From: Streptomyces sp. M92
Lineage (GTDB): Bacteria > Actinomycetota > Actinomycetes > Streptomycetales > Streptomycetaceae
Assembly (NCBI RefSeq): GCF_028473745.1
Contig: NZ_CP101137.1
Location: 3,596,001 to 3,660,000 of the forward strand
Length of the DNA: 64,000 bases
Reading direction: 5' to 3'
A model generated the notes under the pieces. It was not told the origin of the DNA. It saw only the letters and a program-made list of their open reading frames with translations, and made no database searches. The position numbers and the translations under genes were made by a program. Of the stretch, positions 59,096 through 64,000 are shown one piece after another; within the stretch, counting starts at the first letter, position 1; the number at the start of each line of letters is the position of its first letter.

Positions 59096-60613
59096 GTGAG
59101 CATGACGGCCTCCGCGCCGGCCGGCGCGGCCGGTGGACCGGGCAGCACAGTCCCGGCGGGGCCAGGTGCGGGGCTCGGCTTCTGCCGGGTCACCATCGTG
59201 GCACCCGACAGCCGCATCGACGTGGCACTGCCCGACGACGTACCGGTCGTCGACCTCTACCCGGAGATCCTGCGGTTCTCCCAGCAGAGCCCCGCGGAGG
59301 GCGCGCCGGTCGGCTACCACCTCGTGCGCCGCGACGGAACCGTACTCGACAGCGCCCGGTCCTTCGCGGCCCAGCGCATCCTCGACGGGGAACTGCTCAC
59401 GCTGCGGCCCTTCGCGACATCACTGCCCCCCGCCGTGATCGACGACGTCTCGGAGGCGGTCGCCTCGGCCGTCACCCGCGACCGATCCCTGTGGGACGGC
59501 GAGCTCACGCGCACCGCCGGTCTGATCGGTGCGGGCGTCCTCCCGGTGCTGCTCGCGTTCGTGGCCTGGAGTTCCCAGGTCCGCCACGACATGCACAGCC
59601 TCCAGGGCATCATCGCCGCGGTCGTCGGCGTCCTGCTCGTCACCTTCGCCTGCGTGCGCGCTCGCGTGTACGACGATCGCGGCTCGGCGATCGCCCTGGG
59701 GCTGGGAGCTCTCCCGAACATCGCCGTGGCGGGCTCGGGGCTGGTGCCGCTCGCCGGCGGCCAGGGCATCGGACGGCTCCAGTTCCTCCTCGCCTGCGCG
59801 GCGGTGCTGGTCGCCTCAGTGCTGTTGATGCTGGTGTCACCGGGCGGCGACAGCCCCTTCGTGGCGTTCGTCTTCGCCGCCGCGATCGGCCTGATCACGA
59901 CGTTCATCGCGATGCTGACGCATCTGCAGCCCATGGAGACGGCCGCGATGTGCGCGCCTGTTTCGGTGTGTGCCCTGGCCTTCCTGCCCGGACTGTCCGT
60001 GCGCTTCGCCCGGCTGCCCATCGGCTTCGAACTGCCCAACAGCTCGCAGGGTACCTACACGACGGACGAGACGGTCTCCTCGGAGCCCGTCGACGTGGAG
60101 CGCGTCGCCGCTCAGGCGCGCCGCGGTCACGAACTCCTCGCAGGACTGGTCGGCGGCTGCGGGCTCGTCTCCGTCGGTGCGGCGATCGTCCTCAGCTTCT
60201 CCACCAACGTGTGGGCCCAGCTCCTCGCGCTGGCCACCGGGATCGCCATGCTGATGCGGGCCCACCTGTTCCGCTACACCGCCCAGGTCGCCGCGACGCT
60301 GGCGGCCGGACTCGGCTCGCTCGTCTTCCTCGGACTCGGGCTCGCCATGAACCCGCCGACGGAGTACTGGCGTGACGCCCTCCAGGGTGACACCACGGCC
60401 CTCGACATCCGCAGCGTGTGGCTGGCGGCGGCCGTGGCCGCGGCTGTCGTCCTGGTCACGGCGATCGGCCTGATCACCTCCCGACGCGGCGTCACGCCTT
60501 TCTGGGGCCGCTTCATGGAGATCGCCGAAGCCTTCGTTCTCCTGACCTTGATCCCTCTGGCACTCGCGGTGTTCGACGTCTACGCCTCGGCACGGTCGAT
60601 GACGGGCGACTGA
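59096..60613 (+). CDS. eccD: Type VII secretion integral membrane protein EccD
   Basis: A 505-residue protein forming the membrane channel part of the ESX complex. Residues about 25-110 are the YukD ubiquitin-like domain (CRVTIVAPDSRIDVALPDDVPVVDLYP, in part). From about 135 on there are about eleven predicted membrane helices (LIGAGVLPVLLAFVAW, GIIAAVVGVLLVTFACV, FVAFVFAAAIGLITTFIAML and so on). A cytoplasmic loop containing SSEPVDVERVAAQARRGHELL sits midway, as in EccD. The start GTG 59096 is eight bases after GAGGGGG; ATG 59102 is possible. A terminator follows 25 bases after the stop. Confidence 0.95.
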   Translation: MSMTASAPAGAAGGPGSTVPAGPGAGLGFCRVTIVAPDSRIDVALPDDVPVVDLYPEILRFSQQSPAEGAPVGYHLVRRDGTVLDSARSFAAQRILDGELLTLRPFATSLPPAVIDDVSEAVASAVTRDRSLWDGELTRTAGLIGAGVLPVLLAFVAWSSQVRHDMHSLQGIIAAVVGVLLVTFACVRARVYDDRGSAIALGLGALPNIAVAGSGLVPLAGGQGIGRLQFLLACAAVLVASVLLMLVSPGGDSPFVAFVFAAAIGLITTFIAMLTHLQPMETAAMCAPVSVCALAFLPGLSVRFARLPIGFELPNSSQGTYTTDETVSSEPVDVERVAAQARRGHELLAGLVGGCGLVSVGAAIVLSFSTNVWAQLLALATGIAMLMRAHLFRYTAQVAATLAAGLGSLVFLGLGLAMNPPTEYWRDALQGDTTALDIRSVWLAAAVAAAVVLVTAIGLITSRRGVTPFWGRFMEIAEAFVLLTLIPLALAVFDVYASARSMTGD

Positions 60614-60638
60614 CCGCCGGCCTTCCCAGGCTCGGTCC

Positions 60639-60669
60639 GGGGCGGCAGGCCGGCAGGCGCTGCCGCCCC
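60639..60669. terminator. Bidirectional terminator between eccD and the DUF397 gene
   Basis: GGGGCGGCA (60639-60647) and TGCCGCCCC (60661-60669) form a perfect 9-bp stem with a 13-base loop between convergent genes. Confidence 0.65.
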
Positions 60670-60676
60670 TTCCGCG

Positions 60677-60973
60677 TCATTCCGCGTCGTTTCCCCCGCC
60701 TCCCGTCGCCGGCTCCAGATCGAACTCCCCGTCCCGCGCCCCCAGCACGAACGCCCGCCACTCCGCCTCCGTGTACCGCAGTACGGTGTCCGGGTCGAGC
60801 GACGACCGCATGGCGACGGCGCCGGCGGGGAGGTAGGCGATCTCCACCCGCTCCTCGTGCTCCTCGGTGCCGGGTGCGCTGTGCCATTCGACACCGGAGA
60901 TGTCGAGGGCGTAGAGCTCGTCCCGCTCCCGTTCCTTGCGCGCCTTGAGTTCGAGGTCCTCGGCATCGGCCAT
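60677..60973 (-). CDS. DUF397 domain protein
   Basis: A 98-residue protein. After a charged helical N-terminal part (LKARKERERDELYAL), the DUF397 core is clear: GVEWHSA, then VEIAYLPAGAVAMRSSLDPD, LRYTEAEWRAFVLGARDGEFDL. DUF397 proteins are abundant in Streptomyces and usually lie beside an XRE-family regulator, whose activity some of them modulate. No regulator is next to this one. It stands alone between the ESX locus and rpsO. ATG 60973 is preceded by GGAAGGA. Confidence 0.88.
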   Translation of the reverse strand: MADAEDLELKARKERERDELYALDISGVEWHSAPGTEEHEERVEIAYLPAGAVAMRSSLDPDTVLRYTEAEWRAFVLGARDGEFDLEPATGGGGNDAE

Positions 60974-61273
60974 CGCGGCTCGGTCCTTCCTGTCCTGCGG
61001 TCGGGTGTGCGGCTACCCTAGTGGCCGCGATTCTCCTGGTCAGCGGTTTGTTCATGTCCGTGCCCACAGGAGTGACGGCCCGGCTCCAGGGCCTCCGGCC
61101 GGGGGTGCCCATCCGGACTGGTACGCTGTGTGACGGCCGTTTGTGTACGCGCCCCCGGAGCCCCGAGCCCTGGAGGCCGCGCTCAGCGGATCCCCGCCTT
61201 CCGAGTCATGGAAGATCCCCCGAGACGTAGACCGGGGGCACTCGGTGGCCACTCACAGACCAGAGGAGTACGC
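60974..61273 (+). promoter_or_regulatory. Upstream region of rpsO
   Basis: 300 bases between the divergent DUF397 gene and rpsO, with no gene supported. It must contain the rpsO promoters; GGTACGCT at 61121-61128 resembles a Streptomyces -10 region but a -35 box is not clear. CAGAGGAG at 61261-61268 is the rpsO ribosome binding site. Confidence 0.45.
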
Positions 61274-61561
61274 GTGTCGCTCGACGCCGCAGTGAAGAAG
61301 CAGATCATCACCGAGTTCGGTACCAAGGAGGGCGACACCGGCTCCCCCGAGGTCCAGGTCGCTCTGCTGTCCCGTCGCATCTCCGACCTGACGGAGCACC
61401 TCAAGACCCACAAGCACGACCACCACTCCCGTCGTGGTCTGCTGATCCTGGTCGGCCAGCGCCGCCGGCTGCTGCAGTACCTCGCCAAGAAGGACATCCA
61501 GCGCTTCCGTGCGCTGGTCGAGCGCCTCGGCATCCGCCGCGGTGCGGCGGGCGCCAAGTAA
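61274..61561 (+). CDS. rpsO: 30S ribosomal protein S15
   Basis: A 95-residue helical protein that binds the central domain of 16S rRNA. It matches S15 throughout: [45 protein letters not shown] (quoted in part), [11 protein letters not shown] and [20 protein letters not shown]. The N-terminal start is GTG 61274, six bases after CAGAGGAG. It precedes pnp, and the rpsO-pnp pairing is conserved across most bacteria. A hairpin in the intergenic region probably serves in processing or partial termination. Confidence 0.97.
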   Translation: MSLDAAVKKQIITEFGTKEGDTGSPEVQVALLSRRISDLTEHLKTHKHDHHSRRGLLILVGQRRRLLQYLAKKDIQRFRALVERLGIRRGAAGAK

Positions 61562-61570
61562 GACGCCGTG

Positions 61571-61607
61571 AAGGGAGCGGTTCCCATCGTTCGGGGGCCG
61601 CTCCCTT
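61571..61607 (+). terminator. rpsO-pnp intergenic hairpin
   Basis: AAGGGAGCGG (61571-61580) pairs perfectly with CCGCTCCCTT (61598-61607), followed by TGC. In S. coelicolor the rpsO-pnp intergenic hairpin is known as an RNase III processing site, and the present one occupies the same place; a terminator role is also possible. Confidence 0.7.
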
Positions 61608-61923
61608 TGCTGTACGTGCGCAGTGTCGCCGCGGCTTTGTAGTGTGGTAACAGAACACGAGACGCACGACACACGACGTACGAACGCACGACACCGAACA
61701 AAACGTACACACACGTATCCGCGTACAAGACGTACGCGGTGCACGAGGAGAAGCGCACCTCGCCGCCGCCGGTCCTCGGTAGTGGCCCCCGGGGGCAGCC
61801 CCCGGGTGCTTCGATCGAAGACCGGCCCGCACCGGATGAGCGCTTCTCCACCCCGTCCCCCCCGCCACACGGGCGAGGAGGACAAAGACGACACGTAGAC
61901 GACACGTAATGGAGAAATCGCTA
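61608..61923 (+). promoter_or_regulatory. rpsO-pnp intergenic region, likely carrying internal pnp promoters
   Basis: About 316 bases without a gene. The stretch 61615-61740 is unusually AT- and ACG-rich for this genome (repeated ACACGA/ACGACA motifs), as expected of promoter DNA. In S. coelicolor pnp is known to have promoters both upstream of rpsO and in this gap; exact boxes are not assigned here. GGAGAA at 61911-61916 is the pnp ribosome binding site. Confidence 0.5.
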
Positions 61924-64000
61924 GTGGAGAACGAGACCCACTACGCCGAGGCCGTCATCGACAACGGCGCCTTCGGCACCCGCACCATCCGCTTCGAGAC
62001 GGGCCGCCTGGCCCGTCAGGCCGCCGGCTCCGCCGTGGCGTACCTGGACGACGACACCATGGTGCTGTCGGCCACCACCGCCTCGAAGAACCCCAAGGAC
62101 CAGCTCGACTTCTTCCCCCTCACGGTGGACGTCGAGGAGCGGATGTACTCGGCCGGCAAGATCCCCGGCAGCTTCTTCCGCCGTGAGGGCCGGCCCTCCG
62201 AGGACGCGATCCTCACCTGCCGCCTCATCGACCGCCCGCTGCGCCCGTCCTTCAAGAAGGGCCTGCGCAACGAGATCCAGGTCGTCGCGACGATCATGGC
62301 GCTCAACCCCGACCACCTGTACGACGTCGTGGCGATCAACGCCGCCTCCGCGTCCACGCAGCTGGCCGGTCTGCCCTTCTCCGGCCCGATCGGCGGCGTC
62401 CGCGTCGCGCTGATCCGCGGCCAGTGGGTGGCCTTCCCGACGCACTCCGAGCTCGAGGACGCCGTCTTCGACATGGTCGTCGCGGGCCGCACCCTGGAGG
62501 ACGGCGACGTCGCGATCATGATGGTCGAGGCCGAGGCCACCGAGAAGACCATCAAGCTCGTCGAGGGCGGCGCCGAGGCGCCCACCGAGGAGATCGTCGC
62601 CGCCGGTCTGGACGCCGCGAAGCCCTTCATCAAGGTGCTGTGCCGCGCCCAGGCCGACCTCGCCTCGAAGGCCGCGAAGCCGACCGGCGAGTTCCCGATC
62701 TTCCTGGACTACCAGGACGACGTCCTCGAGGCGCTCACCGGTGCCGTCAAGCCCGAGCTGGCCCAGGCGCTCACCATCGCCGGCAAGCAGGAGCGCGAGG
62801 CCGAGCTGGACCGCGTCAAGGCGCTCGCCGCCGAGAAGCTCCTGCCGGAGTTCGAGGGCCGCGAGAAGGAGATCTCCGCCGCGTACCGCTCGCTGACCAA
62901 GTCCCTGGTCCGTGAGCGCGTCATCAAGGAGAAGAAGCGCATCGACGGCCGCGGTGTCACCGACATCCGCACCCTGGCCGCCGAGGTCGAGGCCATCCCG
63001 CGCGTGCACGGCTCGGCGCTGTTCGAGCGTGGCGAGACCCAGATCCTGGGCGTCACGACCCTCAACATGCTCCGCATGGAGCAGCAGCTGGACACCCTCT
63101 CCCCGGTGACCCGCAAGCGCTACATGCACAACTACAACTTCCCGCCGTACTCCACCGGTGAGACCGGCCGCGTCGGCTCCCCGAAGCGCCGCGAGATCGG
63201 CCACGGCGCCCTCGCCGAGCGCGCGCTCGTGCCGGTGCTGCCGACGCGCGAGGAGTTCCCGTACGCGATCCGTCAGGTGTCCGAGGCCCTCGGCTCCAAC
63301 GGCTCGACGTCCATGGGCTCGGTCTGCGCCTCCACCATGTCGCTGCTGAACGCCGGTGTGCCGCTCAAGGCCCCCGTCGCCGGTATCGCCATGGGCCTGA
63401 TCTCCCAGGAGATCGAGGGCGAGACGCACTACGTCACCCTCACCGACATCCTCGGTGCGGAGGACGCCTTCGGCGACATGGACTTCAAGGTCGCCGGCAC
63501 CAAGGAGTTCGTGACCGCCCTCCAGCTCGACACCAAGCTGGACGGCATCCCCGCCTCCGTCCTGGCCGCCGCCCTCAAGCAGGCCCGTGACGCCCGCCTC
63601 CACATCCTCGACGTGATGATGGAAGCGATCGACACGCCGGACGAGATGTCCCCGAACGCGCCGCGGATCATCACCGTGAAGATCCCCGTCGACAAGATCG
63701 GTGAGGTCATCGGCCCCAAGGGCAAGATGATCAACCAGATCCAGGAGGACACGGGCGCCGACATCACGATCGAGGACGACGGCACCATCTACATCGGTGC
63801 CGCCGACGGCCCGGCCGCCGAGGCCGCCCGCGCCACGATCAACGGCATCGCCAACCCGACCATGCCCGAGGTCGGCGAGCGCTACCTGGGCACGGTCGTC
63901 AAGACGACCACCTTCGGCGCGTTCGTCTCCCTGCTGCCGGGCAAGGACGGTCTGCTGCACATCTCGCAGATCCGCAAGCTCGCCGGCGGCAAGCGTGTGG
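61924..64000 (+). CDS. pnp: Polyribonucleotide nucleotidyltransferase (PNPase), cut by window edge
   Basis: The first 692 codons are present; the 3' end lies outside the window. PNPase degrades RNA 3' to 5' with phosphate and, in Streptomyces, also adds 3' tails. Two RNase PH cores are seen ([22 protein letters not shown] at the start, and [14 protein letters not shown] with [17 protein letters not shown] later), separated by the helical domain. A KH domain ([16 protein letters not shown], from about 590) and the beginning of S1 ([27 protein letters not shown]) follow. GTG 61924 is chosen since GGAGAA lies eight bases upstream; an in-frame ATG at 61909 would add five residues without a ribosome binding site. 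Confidence 0.97.
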   Translation, partial: MENETHYAEAVIDNGAFGTRTIRFETGRLARQAAGSAVAYLDDDTMVLSATTASKNPKDQLDFFPLTVDVEERMYSAGKIPGSFFRREGRPSEDAILTCRLIDRPLRPSFKKGLRNEIQVVATIMALNPDHLYDVVAINAASASTQLAGLPFSGPIGGVRVALIRGQWVAFPTHSELEDAVFDMVVAGRTLEDGDVAIMMVEAEATEKTIKLVEGGAEAPTEEIVAAGLDAAKPFIKVLCRAQADLASKAAKPTGEFPIFLDYQDDVLEALTGAVKPELAQALTIAGKQEREAELDRVKALAAEKLLPEFEGREKEISAAYRSLTKSLVRERVIKEKKRIDGRGVTDIRTLAAEVEAIPRVHGSALFERGETQILGVTTLNMLRMEQQLDTLSPVTRKRYMHNYNFPPYSTGETGRVGSPKRREIGHGALAERALVPVLPTREEFPYAIRQVSEALGSNGSTSMGSVCASTMSLLNAGVPLKAPVAGIAMGLISQEIEGETHYVTLTDILGAEDAFGDMDFKVAGTKEFVTALQLDTKLDGIPASVLAAALKQARDARLHILDVMMEAIDTPDEMSPNAPRIITVKIPVDKIGEVIGPKGKMINQIQEDTGADITIEDDGTIYIGAADGPAAEAARATINGIANPTMPEVGERYLGTVVKTTTFGAFVSLLPGKDGLLHISQIRKLAGGKRV

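Overview
The window is high-GC actinobacterial chromosome and almost certainly Streptomyces. Codon third positions are overwhelmingly G/C, GTG starts are frequent, hairpin terminators mostly lack a U-tract, and the gene order (dxr, site-2 protease, ispG, proS, rimP-nusA-ylxR-infB-DUF503-rbfA-truB, ribF, an ESX locus, rpsO-pnp) is the order I know from Streptomyces chromosomes.

Layout. 1-2.7 kb: the 5' part of a LacI-family regulator with two copies of its probable operator, then a large acyl-CoA dehydrogenase. 3-8.5 kb: MEP isoprenoid genes dxr and ispG around an RseP-type intramembrane protease, then two GNAT acetyltransferases. 8.6-10.3 kb: proS. 10.9-12.8 kb: a minus-strand group of lipoprotein, DUF4439 ferritin-like protein and an aminoglycoside-phosphotransferase-like protein that has lost its catalytic residues. 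13.1-20.2 kb: the translation/transcription operon rimP, nusA, ylxR, infB, DUF503, rbfA, truB. 20.5-24.5 kb: a 1341-residue protein joining a degenerate trypsin-like domain to an NTPase and a long helical tail, with a 13 x 9-residue repeat insert. 24.6-25.6 kb: ribF, followed by an 88-bp tandem repeat. 26.2-32.1 kb (minus): a five-gene peptide-type ABC importer whose binding protein has a C-terminal membrane anchor.

32.5-60.6 kb is a type VII (ESX) secretion locus. It holds an EspI-like MinD-type ATPase, an unknown protein, EccE, EccB and mycosin 1. Two three-gene cassettes follow in mirror-image orientation around a decayed IS3-family element. Then come a small helical protein, a PPE-like protein, mycosin 2, the WXG100 pair EsxB/EsxA, EccC (three ATPase domains) and EccD. 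EccB, EccC, EccD, EccE and MycP form the membrane machine, the WXG100 pair are its signature substrates, and EccC is the motor that recruits substrates. The cassettes each encode a small helical protein, a 730-790-residue protein and a membrane-attached protein with four conserved-order cysteines. I infer that these are ESX-linked substrate or effector modules. The right-hand cassette is visibly AT-richer than everything around it.

60.7-64 kb: a DUF397 protein, rpsO, and pnp, which runs off the right edge. The strongest candidates for something undescribed are the inverted paralogous ESX cassettes, the pseudokinase, the dead-protease/NTPase protein and a chain of overlapping mini-ORFs in the infB leader.
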